A stretch of DNA of 64,000 bases from GCA-2706205 sp964215955 (lineage in GTDB: Bacteria > Bdellovibrionota > Bacteriovoracia > Bacteriovoracales > Bacteriovoracaceae): NCBI GenBank assembly GCA_964215955.1, contig CAXPDR010000018.1:367551-431550 (forward strand). Direction: 5' to 3'. Shown here piece after piece: positions 35,391-44,693 of this stretch. The notes beneath the pieces are model-generated. The model was not told the DNA's origin. It ran no database searches and saw nothing but the letters and a program-made list of their open reading frames with translations. A program made the position numbers and the translations under genes. Positions within the stretch are counted from its first letter, which is position 1; every line of letters starts with the position of its first letter.

Positions 35391-36218
35391 ATGGATTTAA
35401 AAGAAGTTGAAAAGGTTGTAGGGGCAATACAATCACAGCTCTTTAGAAATTCAAATTCTTTTTCTGTTGGAATGTTAAAGTCTCATTTTAAAGGAGCTGG
35501 TCTACAATTTAAGGAACATCAAGTCTATAATCCCGGAGATGATGTACGTTTTATCGACTGGAATTTATCCGCAAAAACCAACTCTACTTTTATTAAAACC
35601 TTTGAAGAAGAGCGCAACGTTGAAATATTTGTATTTTTAGATATTACAGAAACTTTATTCTATGGTTATAAAAATGTTTCAAAATTACAAGCTTCAGTTG
35701 AGCTTATATGTTTGCTCTATTTACTTGCAGACAAGTCCAAGGATAAAGTATCCGTAATTATTTCTACTGATGAATTAAAAATACTTCCATTGGTGTCAGG
35801 ACAAGAAGGAATTATTCTTTTAATTTCCACATTACAAAATATGGGAATTTTAACTGCCGATGGAAATGTAAACTTGAATTGGAACATGCCAGAGCAAGTT
35901 TCCGAAAATAAAAAATTAACGACTATTAAAAGCTATGTTGCAAGAAGAAAAGAACTAATCATTCTTTCCGATCTAACTGCGTTTGAGGATTTTCAAGCAT
36001 TAAATAAACTTTTATATCACCCCAGTTTACATTGCTTTGTTGTTGAATCTCCTTTAGATCGAATGGAAAAAATGCCTTTTTCTGTATTTGGAAAAGCTAA
36101 TGGAAAAAAAGTCTTTAGTTCTATTAATAGAAAGAAAAAATCCCCTTTAAAGGGTAGGTATAAAAAGCTTAAAGTTGATGAAAGATATTTGGAGGCATTT
36201 GTTCGTGAAATGCTTTAA
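35391..36218 (+). CDS. DUF58 domain protein
   Basis: A 275-residue cytoplasmic protein of the DUF58 family, typically paired with MoxR. The motif QVYNPGDDVRFIDWNLSAK (residues 43-61) is the family hallmark; a VWA-like fold follows with EIFVFLDIT and LIILSDLTAF. The start is ATG 35391, directly after the moxR stop. Its 3' end overlaps the next gene. Confidence 0.9.
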   Translation: MDLKEVEKVVGAIQSQLFRNSNSFSVGMLKSHFKGAGLQFKEHQVYNPGDDVRFIDWNLSAKTNSTFIKTFEEERNVEIFVFLDITETLFYGYKNVSKLQASVELICLLYLLADKSKDKVSVIISTDELKILPLVSGQEGIILLISTLQNMGILTADGNVNLNWNMPEQVSENKKLTTIKSYVARRKELIILSDLTAFEDFQALNKLLYHPSLHCFVVESPLDRMEKMPFSVFGKANGKKVFSSINRKKKSPLKGRYKKLKVDERYLEAFVREML

Positions 36219-37029
36219 ATTAGTAATTATAATTTATTTTTTTAGCATAACAAATATTTATGCTCAGGTAACAAGCTCAGATATTGCAAATCAAGCAGTT
36301 GAAAACATCTTGAAAACTCAAGAAAATACTAACGAAATCATTACGTTAGATTCAGTGGCGCCATTAGAATCAAGTGATGTTGAAAGTGGTGAACTTTATC
36401 GGGTGAAGATTATTTCAAAAAAGTCTTTTGAAGAATTAAAAAATTATAAAAATAAAAGAATTAATGAAATCATGTTTGTAACAGATATTATTAATGATCA
36501 AATGGAAGGCTTAATTTTTGAAGTATTTGTAACAACTCCACCCAAGAAGAAACCAGATGAACCTTATCCATTTAAAGCTTTAGGTTTTAATTATAAAAAC
36601 GATAAAAAAGACCTTCAGGGTGACTTGAAAATTTTAACAGTGAATAACCCATTTGATTTTAATAAATATTTAAATCCTAAAACGGTTATTTTTGTAAGCT
36701 TCCTGTTAGCAGCCTGTTTATTAATTCTAATTTCTTATATAGGATACAAAATTTATATTAAATTAAAGCAACGTAAAGAAAGACGATTGTTAGTTGAATC
36801 ATATATAGGACTTTTAGAAAACGCAAAATCTAAAGAAGATTTTGAAGGTGTTTATGCTAGCCGTAAGAAAATAAAAGAATTTGTTGATTTAGATAATAAA
36901 GGTTTTATTTCTCTTCTAAATAAAATTAATGATTATCAATACCGCAAAGAATGGAAGCCTGATTACACAGATGAATTATTAGCCTTGAAAGAAAAAATTA
37001 TTATTAATGGAGAAAATCGTGGAATATAA
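36205..37029 (+). CDS. Bat-operon membrane protein with periplasmic and cytoplasmic domains
   Basis: A 274-residue protein starting at GTG 36205; GGAGG (36191-36195) lies 9 nt upstream, and an in-frame ATG at 36175 lies deep in the DUF58 gene and gives a poorer signal. The signal peptide ends in NIYA. A periplasmic domain covers about 20-165; one transmembrane helix (VIFVSFLLAACLLILISYIG, about 168-187) and a basic cytoplasmic helical tail follow. This is the usual position of an uncharacterised DUF4381-type protein in MoxR/Bat operons, though the sequence does not show that family's motifs. It overlaps batA by 23 nt. Confidence 0.7.
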   Translation: MKCFKLVIIIYFFSITNIYAQVTSSDIANQAVENILKTQENTNEIITLDSVAPLESSDVESGELYRVKIISKKSFEELKNYKNKRINEIMFVTDIINDQMEGLIFEVFVTTPPKKKPDEPYPFKALGFNYKNDKKDLQGDLKILTVNNPFDFNKYLNPKTVIFVSFLLAACLLILISYIGYKIYIKLKQRKERRLLVESYIGLLENAKSKEDFEGVYASRKKIKEFVDLDNKGFISLLNKINDYQYRKEWKPDYTDELLALKEKIIINGENRGI

Positions 37030-37987
37030 GGCTGTAGAATATTTCTTCATTGGCCTAGTTGCCATTATTTTTTGGAGCTTTGATTTTTGGAAAGTGTTCA
37101 ATAAAGGTCAACTGATTTTACCTATCCAGAAAAATAAGAAAAGTATGCTAAGCCGAGGAGCAATTTATGCATTGGGATTAGCTGGTTTGCTTTTAATGTC
37201 TTTTGCTCTTACTGGTCCAAGAAAACCACTTAAACGTATTCCAAGTGAAATCGAAGTTAACGATATTTTCTTGGTCGTGGATGTTTCAAGGTCTATGTTA
37301 GCTGATGATTTAAGACCAAATAGATTAGAAGTGGCTAAAAATAAACTAAAAGAGTTTGCAGCATTAAGACCAACAGATCGAATTGGTGTCATTATTTTTT
37401 CGGAAAAAGTTTTCACTCTTTTACCCCTAACGACTGACCCTACTTTAGTGGACAAAATTATATCTGAAATTAAAATTGGCTTTCTTGGAAGTGGGACGAA
37501 TATTGGAGATGCATTGGCACTCGCTGTGGCAAGAGGGCAAAATAGCAAAACAAAAAACAAAGTTATAGTTCTTCTTACAGATGGTGTTAATAATGTTGGA
37601 AATATGACCCCATTAAATGCGGCAAGAACGGCAAAAGAATATAATATGAAAGTTTATACGATAGGATTGGGGAAAACAAAATCTCGGTTACCAATAGGCA
37701 AAGATGCCTTCGGAAAACAACAATACCAAGCCATTCCTGGAGGTTCCATAGACTTAAAGACTCTGGATGATATTTCTAAGATGACTGGTGGTAAAAGTTT
37801 TATGGCAAACAGTGAAAATAGTTTACAAGAGATTCTAAACGAGATTCAAAAGTTGGAAAAAACAGAAATTAAAAACTTTAATCAAGTAGTATATGACGAA
37901 CTCTTTTTTATATATCTTCTTTATGGCCTGGGATTATTCCTAGGTTCAGAAATTCTCAGAAAAGTTGTTATTCGAGAGGTTATATGA
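37007..37987 (+). CDS. batA: BatA-type VWA protein
   Basis: A 326-residue protein with transmembrane segments near residues 10-27, 52-70 and 298-318 enclosing a von Willebrand A domain. The MIDAS residues are DVSRS (about 95-99), then SGTN and TDGVNN, so metal binding is intact. In the Bat (Bacteroides aerotolerance) system, BatA and BatB are inner-membrane VWA partners of MoxR; the system is linked to stress resistance and envelope function. It overlaps its neighbours at both ends. Confidence 0.9.
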   Translation: MEKIVEYKAVEYFFIGLVAIIFWSFDFWKVFNKGQLILPIQKNKKSMLSRGAIYALGLAGLLLMSFALTGPRKPLKRIPSEIEVNDIFLVVDVSRSMLADDLRPNRLEVAKNKLKEFAALRPTDRIGVIIFSEKVFTLLPLTTDPTLVDKIISEIKIGFLGSGTNIGDALALAVARGQNSKTKNKVIVLLTDGVNNVGNMTPLNAARTAKEYNMKVYTIGLGKTKSRLPIGKDAFGKQQYQAIPGGSIDLKTLDDISKMTGGKSFMANSENSLQEILNEIQKLEKTEIKNFNQVVYDELFFIYLLYGLGLFLGSEILRKVVIREVI

Positions 37988-39699
37988 GCTTTATATATTC
38001 TAATTACATCTTTTTCGCTGTCATTTTCATCATTACGTTTTCTATTTATCAGATACGGATCCAGGGCAAATTCTTTCGCTGGGTTGAAGATCATTGGTTT
38101 TTGAATAAAAGTTCAAGAGCGAGTATTTCAAACTTTTTCTATTTACTCGCAATCGGGCTATTTGTTTTGGCCCTTTTAGACTTAAGGGGCAAGGAAGTAA
38201 ATATTAAAAGCCATACATCTGAAGAAAGAACAATTATTTTAATAGATACCTCAGCAAGTATGCTAGTTGAAGACGTAAGGCCAAATAGATTTGAAAAATC
38301 TTTATTATTAGTAAAGCACTACTTAAAACAAGCAACAGGTCAGAAGGTTGCAGTGATGGTATTTTCCGATGGACAAAAAACAATTGTTCCATTTACTGAT
38401 GATTACAATTTGTTAAATGCCAGGATTGAAACCCTTAAAAACCTAAATTTATCTCGAGGTGGTACCGGGTTGTCTTTAGCAGTTCAGGAAAGCATTCAAT
38501 ATTTTAAAGATACTGCGGAAGACCCTAAAGGTAACATTCTCATTTTTACGGATGCTGAGGAAAATGATGGCGGAATACAAATGGACGTTCCGAGCAATAT
38601 CTCTGTAGCTGTTGTTGGAATTGGAACGGCTAGAGGTGGACCTATTCCATTACGAGATAGGAATGGTGTTTTTCGTGGAAATAAAAAGTTTAAGGGAAAA
38701 GAAGTAGTTTCTAAATTAGATGAGGCATTTTTAAAGAAAATGAGTGATAAAATAAAAAATTATAATTACTGGATTGCAGGGTCCTATTCCCTACCGACCA
38801 GAGAAATTCTTAGTTTCTTTTCAAAGGCGGCAGATTTAAGAGATTCAGAAAATCAGTTTCGAATTAGACCTGTACTTGTCGAATATTTATTGATACCTGG
38901 ATTCTTCCTTTTGATAGTATCTTATCTACTAAAATTTAGGGGTGTATTCAAAGTTCTAGGAATAATTCTAGTTTTAAACTTAGGAAATGGTAAAACTTTT
39001 GCACAAAATCCTGAAGTTGATGAACCTGTAAAGTCTCCTGAGACTTTGGCCATGGAAGAAGCCTTTATAGAAGGAACACTTTCGGATGATGAAAAACAAG
39101 CATTGGCCAGTTCACTTTTAAAGGATAATTTCCCAGAACAGGCAGAACAACTCTACAATGAGGTCTTGCCAGAAAAGTTGACTGAAGAAAATTTGTACCA
39201 TCATTTTAATAACGGTACCGCAAATTTAAAAACTAAAAAAATAGGAAAAGCAATTGAGAGATATAAGCGTATTTTAGACTTTATCGAGAAAAATCCTGAT
39301 ACAAAATTTAAAGATATAGAAAAAATTACTAAGGAAAATTTGCTTAAGGCTCTGATGTCTCAACAAGGACAGGGAAGTGGTAAGGGAAAAGAGAGCGACG
39401 AAAAAAGTGATAAGCAAAAAAATCAGAAATCCGAAAGCTCTGAAAAGGGTAATGAAAAAAAAGATGAAGATAATAAAGGCGACGATCAAAAAGATCAAAA
39501 AGAAAAAAAGGATCAAGATCAGTCTGGAAAAGATAAAGAGAAAGAAAAAGAAAATGAATCTGAGCAAGAAAAAAAAGAACGTAAAAAAAAGCTACCAGCT
39601 CTTTTAAAGCAATTATTAAACGATGATAATAAATTACAAAAGAAAATGATAGACGCTGAAACAACCGAGCGGAAAAAAAGAGATAAAAAGGATTGGTAA
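37984..39699 (+). CDS. batB: BatB VWA protein fused to a BatC-like TPR/charged tail
   Basis: A 571-residue protein. The N-terminal half (residues 1-320) matches BatB: transmembrane segments near 5-22 and 48-63, VWA domain with DTSAS and a TDAEEN metal site, and a hydrophobic segment at about 300-330. Residues 340-450 look like TPR repeats (SLLKDNFPEQAEQLYNE and following). Residues 455-545 are an extremely charged Lys/Glu/Asp/Gln/Ser tract, ending with KRDKKDW. The last part corresponds to BatC, normally a separate gene. It overlaps batD by one base in a TAATG arrangement. Confidence 0.88.
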   Translation: MSFIYSNYIFFAVIFIITFSIYQIRIQGKFFRWVEDHWFLNKSSRASISNFFYLLAIGLFVLALLDLRGKEVNIKSHTSEERTIILIDTSASMLVEDVRPNRFEKSLLLVKHYLKQATGQKVAVMVFSDGQKTIVPFTDDYNLLNARIETLKNLNLSRGGTGLSLAVQESIQYFKDTAEDPKGNILIFTDAEENDGGIQMDVPSNISVAVVGIGTARGGPIPLRDRNGVFRGNKKFKGKEVVSKLDEAFLKKMSDKIKNYNYWIAGSYSLPTREILSFFSKAADLRDSENQFRIRPVLVEYLLIPGFFLLIVSYLLKFRGVFKVLGIILVLNLGNGKTFAQNPEVDEPVKSPETLAMEEAFIEGTLSDDEKQALASSLLKDNFPEQAEQLYNEVLPEKLTEENLYHHFNNGTANLKTKKIGKAIERYKRILDFIEKNPDTKFKDIEKITKENLLKALMSQQGQGSGKGKESDEKSDKQKNQKSESSEKGNEKKDEDNKGDDQKDQKEKKDQDQSGKDKEKEKENESEQEKKERKKKLPALLKQLLNDDNKLQKKMIDAETTERKKRDKKDW

Positions 39700-41348
39700 T
39701 GAGATTAATAGGCTTATTGTTTTTAATTTTACCATTTACAGTGTTTGCCACTACATTAGACGTGAAAGTAAACCCGGATAATCCAGTATTTAATGAACCT
39801 TATACATTAAATTTTATAATTAAAACGAGTGAAGAGTTAACAGAAGAACCTTTTGTCAGCTTTGATCCCTTAAACGCTGAAGTTGTGTCAAAGTCAGATG
39901 TATCTACATCCACACAATTTACTTACGTGAATGGAAAGAGTTCAGTACAGCGAACTTATACTTTTAGTTATGATCTTATCTCATCAAAGCCAGGTACGGC
40001 TTATATTAGGTCTATTGTAGCCGAAGTAAATGGGCAGAAAATTAGACATAATACAATTCAGTTAAGGGTTCTAAAAACAACAAAAAGTATTGGCAAAATA
40101 TTTGCTCAAGCTGAAGTTGATAAGACAGAAGCCTATGTCGGTGAATCCATTCTTGTAAGATACTATATATATACGAGAAATGATGTTCCTATAACGAGCC
40201 TTGATATAAAGAAGTTTCCTAAGTTGGACAAATACCTGAAAAGGTTTCATCAAGAAAAAAGTGGCCCAGAGAGAGTTAATTACAGAGGAAAACTTTATGT
40301 TAGAAGAATAATGTATACGGCCCAGCTTTTTGCTGAAAAGCCAGGTACGTTTAAAATAGATCCTATAACGATGTCGGTTAGATACAATAATAGAAGTAAT
40401 TCATTTGGTAGTTTTGGATTAGGCCTACAGTTTGGTAAACCAATGACCACAACAGTTGTGAGTAAGCCTGTTGAAATCAATGTGCTGCCTATTCCCGCTG
40501 AAGGGATGCCTGCAAGCTTTTCTGGCTTAGTTGGAAAACATGAAGCTACTTTGAAAATTAATAAAAACAAATTTATTGCAAATGAACCAATAGAGTTAAC
40601 CCTAGATATTACAGGTGATGGAGCCATGGAATTATATGAAGCTCCTCCTTTAATTAGTAATCCTGTTATTGAGGAGTTCGAAAAGAATGCTGATTTAATC
40701 ATTAATTCTGATTTTACAGCAGTAAAGAAAATTAATTATACTTATTTAGGGCGGGAAACAGCAGAACTTAAAAACGAAGTCTTTGAATTTTCTTATTTTG
40801 ATCCAGAACTTAAAGAATTTAAGATCATCAAGCTTCCAATTGGAAATATTAAGGTTGCAGGAGGTCTTAATAATAGAGGGAAAAGACCGGAACAGGCAAA
40901 GCCTAACAAATCAGATCAGAATATTGTCCGCAATTTTGAGACGGTGGATGAGCCGATCAAGTTAGAGTTTAAGCCTGTTTTTAAATTATTAAACACGTTT
41001 TTATATACTATTGAAGAAATTTTTATTTTACTTATAGTGACTCTGTTTTTTTTGATTTCTTACCTTTTTGGATCTAAGTTTAAAAACTTTAATACTGGAA
41101 CCAAAGACCTTTATGAAGAAATGATAAAATCAGGTGTGAATTTTCAACATCTTCATAAAATTTTTAAAAGTACAGATAATAAAAGTCTAGAAGAAAAAAT
41201 AAGCTCATCTGCTTTAAAGAAAAATACAAGAGATTACTTATTAGATATTGTGAATCAATTACAAGAGCAATATAAACAAGGTGCAGATACTCAATCTATA
41301 AAGATAAGTAAAAAACTATTGAATGACTTAAGAAAGCTTAAAACATGA
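39699..41348 (+). CDS. batD: BatD-type membrane protein (oxygen tolerance family)
   Basis: A 549-residue protein starting at ATG 39699 (AAGGA 6 nt upstream; the TTG two codons earlier is less likely). Signal peptide to about residue 18 (VFA). Beta-rich repeated domains fill 20-420 with typical BatD phrases such as NEPYTLNFIIKTS, KAGTAYI-like PGTAYI, EAYVGESILVRYYIYTRN and NKFIANEPIELTLDITGDG. One transmembrane helix lies around 430-452, followed by a helical cytoplasmic tail. It acts with BatA and BatB in the inner membrane. It overlaps the ribF-aroE fusion by 4 nt. Confidence 0.9.
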   Translation: MRLIGLLFLILPFTVFATTLDVKVNPDNPVFNEPYTLNFIIKTSEELTEEPFVSFDPLNAEVVSKSDVSTSTQFTYVNGKSSVQRTYTFSYDLISSKPGTAYIRSIVAEVNGQKIRHNTIQLRVLKTTKSIGKIFAQAEVDKTEAYVGESILVRYYIYTRNDVPITSLDIKKFPKLDKYLKRFHQEKSGPERVNYRGKLYVRRIMYTAQLFAEKPGTFKIDPITMSVRYNNRSNSFGSFGLGLQFGKPMTTTVVSKPVEINVLPIPAEGMPASFSGLVGKHEATLKINKNKFIANEPIELTLDITGDGAMELYEAPPLISNPVIEEFEKNADLIINSDFTAVKKINYTYLGRETAELKNEVFEFSYFDPELKEFKIIKLPIGNIKVAGGLNNRGKRPEQAKPNKSDQNIVRNFETVDEPIKLEFKPVFKLLNTFLYTIEEIFILLIVTLFFLISYLFGSKFKNFNTGTKDLYEEMIKSGVNFQHLHKIFKSTDNKSLEEKISSSALKKNTRDYLLDIVNQLQEQYKQGADTQSIKISKKLLNDLRKLKT

Positions 41349-42958
41349 ACTATTTAAACATTACCAAATTGAATATAAACTTAGAAAAAATTGAAAAGAA
41401 CTTTGGTATTGTTATCGGTAATTTTGATGGGGTTCACTTAGGACATAAATACCATCTAAATAAATTTGTTAGTGAATGTAGGAAGTTGAATATTGAGCCC
41501 ATCCTTATAACTTTTTCACCTCATCCTAAAGAATACTTTAATCCAGAAATTCAAGACTTCTATCTTTCCTCAAGAAAAATGAAATCGAGAGAAATTGTTA
41601 AACTTGGAATAAATAATATTTTTACTTTGGAATTTGACTCAAATTTGCAAAATCTTTCTGCTGAAAAGTTTTTTAAAAATTATATTATTAATCATGAAAA
41701 ACTAAGGCTTATACATTTAGGGCATGATTTTAAGTTAGGTGAAGGCAAAGAAGATGCAACAGATCTGATAAAGAGCATAACTAAAGATAAAAATATCGAA
41801 ATTGTTCAAAGCTCTGCCTATAAGATAGATGAAGAAATTTTATCATCTACCTATATTAGATCCGTAGTTAAGGAGTCTGTTGAAAACGTAGAAAAATACT
41901 TGGGTAGACCATACTCTTTAAGTGGAAAGGTGATAAGAGGTAAAGGACTTGGAAAGAAATCATTGTTTCCAACTTGTAATTTAGATATTGAGAAAAAATT
42001 TATTATCCCTGATCTTGGAGTTTATATTACTAGGGTCCGCTTTAATGGACGTGAATATGATTCGATAACAAATATTGGACTTAATCCTAGCACTGATACA
42101 GATTCGAATATCAAAATTGAAACACATATCTTCTTTTTTAAAGAAGATATTTATAACGAAGAATTGGAATTAGTTTTTTTAAAAAAAATCCGAAACGAAG
42201 AAAAATTTGAAAGTTTGGATGCTTTAAGGTCTCAGATTTCTTTAGATATTGAAGAAGCAAAATTATTTCATAGAATGAATTCTTTATATAAATTGGCCCT
42301 TATCGGTAAAGATATATCTCATTCTAAATCTCAAGAGATGTACGAAAAAATATTAAAACGATTTGTTTATTATGATCTTATTGATTGTGATAAAGAAACT
42401 GAGATCCCACAATTAAGCTTTTTGCGAGAGAATTTTCATGGCGTAAGTATAACTGCTCCGTATAAAAGGTTTTTTATTGATAAGCTTATAGTGAAAAACC
42501 CAAAGCTGGATAGTATTAACGCTATAGTTTTTGAAAAACAAGATATAGTTGGAGTAAATACTGATTATCTTGCAGCTAAGGATATTTTGGAGGAGCTATT
42601 TCAAAATAATCCATTCTCTGAAATATTAGTTTTGGGAAGTGGTGCTATGTCTAAGATGCTTGAGTTAATATTTAATGAACTCAAATTGTCTTTTACCCAA
42701 ATTAGTCGCAAGAAAAACAATTTTGATTTAATACCTAAGGTTTTAGATAGAGCTTCTAATAAAGTTTTAATTATTAATGCTTGCTCAAGGGACTACACTT
42801 TTCAACTGGAATCACATAGAAACTTTGTTTTTTGGGATATGAATTATAATTTAGTTAAACACTCAGAAATGTTTGAGCAAGTTGGTATCGATTATATTGA
42901 TGGAATTGGCTTACTTGAGCTTCAAGCAAAATATGCCCTAAGTTTTTGGAAAATTTGA
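41345..42958 (+). CDS. RibF-AroE fusion: riboflavin kinase/FAD synthetase joined to a shikimate dehydrogenase domain
   Basis: A single 537-codon frame. Residues 1-310 match RibF: FAD-synthetase motif GNFDGVHLGH (about 24-33), SSTYIRS, and the riboflavin-kinase part with SGKVIRGKGLGKKSLFPTCN. From residue 313 a shikimate dehydrogenase begins: YKLALIGKDISHSKSQ (substrate Ser pair), VSITAPYK (catalytic Lys), NAI and VGVNTDYLAA (catalytic Asn/Asp), and the NADP-binding LVLGSGAMSKM. All key residues of AroE are present. RibF makes FMN and FAD; AroE reduces 3-dehydroshikimate. An ATG at codon 311 (42275) could start AroE separately, but no ribosome site precedes it. I do not know this fusion from other genomes. 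Confidence 0.88.
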   Translation: MNYLNITKLNINLEKIEKNFGIVIGNFDGVHLGHKYHLNKFVSECRKLNIEPILITFSPHPKEYFNPEIQDFYLSSRKMKSREIVKLGINNIFTLEFDSNLQNLSAEKFFKNYIINHEKLRLIHLGHDFKLGEGKEDATDLIKSITKDKNIEIVQSSAYKIDEEILSSTYIRSVVKESVENVEKYLGRPYSLSGKVIRGKGLGKKSLFPTCNLDIEKKFIIPDLGVYITRVRFNGREYDSITNIGLNPSTDTDSNIKIETHIFFFKEDIYNEELELVFLKKIRNEEKFESLDALRSQISLDIEEAKLFHRMNSLYKLALIGKDISHSKSQEMYEKILKRFVYYDLIDCDKETEIPQLSFLRENFHGVSITAPYKRFFIDKLIVKNPKLDSINAIVFEKQDIVGVNTDYLAAKDILEELFQNNPFSEILVLGSGAMSKMLELIFNELKLSFTQISRKKNNFDLIPKVLDRASNKVLIINACSRDYTFQLESHRNFVFWDMNYNLVKHSEMFEQVGIDYIDGIGLLELQAKYALSFWKI

Positions 42959-42979
42959 AACCCTCTAAAATCTTGAATG

Positions 42980-43009
42980 AAAAATCCGATACTTATAAAA
43001 AGGATTTTT
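42980..43009 (+). promoter_or_regulatory. Hairpin overlapping the pilB ribosome-binding site
   Basis: AAAAATCC (42980-42987) pairs with GGATTTTT (43002-43009) over a 14-nt loop, ending one base before the pilB ATG. The 3' arm contains the AAGGA that would serve as Shine-Dalgarno and ends in a T-run. It could act as a terminator of the ribF-aroE transcript or mask pilB translation. Confidence 0.5.
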
Positions 43010-43010
43010 T

Positions 43011-44684
43011 ATGGTTAGAAACGAGTTTTTAAAACTATTAACAAGTAATGGTGTTGCAACTTTAAAAGAAGTTAGAGCATTAACTCTTAATAAGAATCCT
43101 GATGAAGTCACTGAGTTTGAAGTTTTAGGATTCCCGAATTTTAATGATGTAGAGTTCGCACAAAATTGTGCAGAAAAGTATGGTATGTCTTTTCTTGATC
43201 TTGCAAACGCTAAAGTCTCAAATGAAATCATTGGTAAATTACCAAAAAAATCAATTTTAAAGCATAGAAGTATTCCAATTCAGGCGAACCAAACTAAAGT
43301 CACCTTAGCTACGTTTGATCCCACAGTTGTTTCAGATGCTAAAAAGCCGTTGGAAAATGAATTAAAACTTTCAGTAGACTTTATTCTAACGAATATATCC
43401 TCATGGCAAAAACTTTTTGCTAACGTGCAAGACTCAGTTGAGGATTTAGTTAATAATATCGTTGAAGTCAAAGATGGGAATGAAGCAACAGAAGACGTTA
43501 AAGTCGAGGATATCGGACAGGATGTTGTAACTTTTGTGAATCGAATTTTGGCTGAATCCTTTGTAAAGGGTACTTCAGATATTCATATAGAGCCTTATGA
43601 AAAGACTTTTAGAGTTCGGTTCAGAATGGATGGATCACTAGTTGAAGTCGCAAGGCCACCTAAATCAATGATGTTGCCGGTCATTTCTAGACTCAAGATT
43701 ATGTCTCAACTTGATATTTCTGAGAAAAGAAAACCTCAAGATGGTAGGATTAAACTGTTGGTGGGAGGAAGACCAATTGATTATAGGGTTTCATCGCTTC
43801 CAACATTATTTGGAGAAAAAATTGTTCTGCGGCTTCTAGACCAATCAAATTTACAGTTAGATATGACAAAGCTTGGTTTCGAGCAAAAACAATTGGATGT
43901 CTTTAAGAATGGAATACATAAACCTTACGGAATGGTTCTTGTTACGGGACCAACCGGTTCAGGTAAAACGACGACTCTTTATTCAGCTCTTGCAGATTTA
44001 AATACGGTAGATACAAACATTTCAACAGCAGAAGATCCTTGTGAATTCAACCTAGAGGGAATTAATCAGGTCAACGTTAAAAAAGAAGTAGGTTTAACTT
44101 TTGCTTCTGCTCTTAAAGCCTTTTTAAGGCAAGATCCTGATATTATCATGGTCGGGGAGATTAGAGATTTAGAAGTTGGTGAAATAGCTGTAGAAGCTGC
44201 TTTGACGGGACATATGGTTCTTTCTACTCTTCATACGAATGACGCTTGTAGTACGGTAACGAGACTATTAAATATGGGTATTGAACCCTTTCTTGTTGTT
44301 GCTGCACTTAACTGTGTCGTCGCTCAGAGATTATGTCGAAAAATTTGTCTAAATTGTAGAAAGCAAGTTCAAATTAATAAAGAAGAACTTATAGCTGCTG
44401 GATTTGCTCCGTCATCTGCTGAAAAGGTTAAAGTATTCAAAGGTGAAGGCTGCGATAAATGTGGAGGCAAAGGCTATAAGGGAAGAGTGGCGATTTATGA
44501 AGTTTTGGCCATGACTCCAAAGGTAAGAGAATTAATTTTGAGAAATGCTAGTACTGACGAATTAAAGGCGCAAGCTATTAAAGATGGAATGAAAAGTCTT
44601 AGAATGTGTGCTTTAACTAAAGTAGCTCAAGGATTAACAACTATTGAAGAAGCCATTGGAAATTCAGCTTCTGATAATGATTAA
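43011..44684 (+). CDS. pilB: Type IV pilus assembly ATPase PilB
   Basis: A 557-residue hexameric extension ATPase at the cytoplasmic base of the pilus. The N-terminal GspE-N-type domain (about 1-135) is followed by the ATPase core with SDIHIEPYE, Walker A GPTGSGKT, ASP-box, Walker B LRQDPDIIMVGEIRD and the HTND His box. The zinc-binding pair CRKICLNC and GCDKCGGKGYKG near residues 446-490 is intact. It begins the pilus cluster. Confidence 0.97.
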   Translation: MVRNEFLKLLTSNGVATLKEVRALTLNKNPDEVTEFEVLGFPNFNDVEFAQNCAEKYGMSFLDLANAKVSNEIIGKLPKKSILKHRSIPIQANQTKVTLATFDPTVVSDAKKPLENELKLSVDFILTNISSWQKLFANVQDSVEDLVNNIVEVKDGNEATEDVKVEDIGQDVVTFVNRILAESFVKGTSDIHIEPYEKTFRVRFRMDGSLVEVARPPKSMMLPVISRLKIMSQLDISEKRKPQDGRIKLLVGGRPIDYRVSSLPTLFGEKIVLRLLDQSNLQLDMTKLGFEQKQLDVFKNGIHKPYGMVLVTGPTGSGKTTTLYSALADLNTVDTNISTAEDPCEFNLEGINQVNVKKEVGLTFASALKAFLRQDPDIIMVGEIRDLEVGEIAVEAALTGHMVLSTLHTNDACSTVTRLLNMGIEPFLVVAALNCVVAQRLCRKICLNCRKQVQINKEELIAAGFAPSSAEKVKVFKGEGCDKCGGKGYKGRVAIYEVLAMTPKVRELILRNASTDELKAQAIKDGMKSLRMCALTKVAQGLTTIEEAIGNSASDND

Positions 44685-44693
44685 GGATAGATT

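Noticed and set aside
39274..39751. Long minus-strand and alternate-frame ORFs opposite the BatB/C charged tract
   Set aside because: They are artefacts of the Lys/Glu-rich codons read in other frames (Phe/Leu/Ile-rich or Lys-rich products), with no ribosome site.
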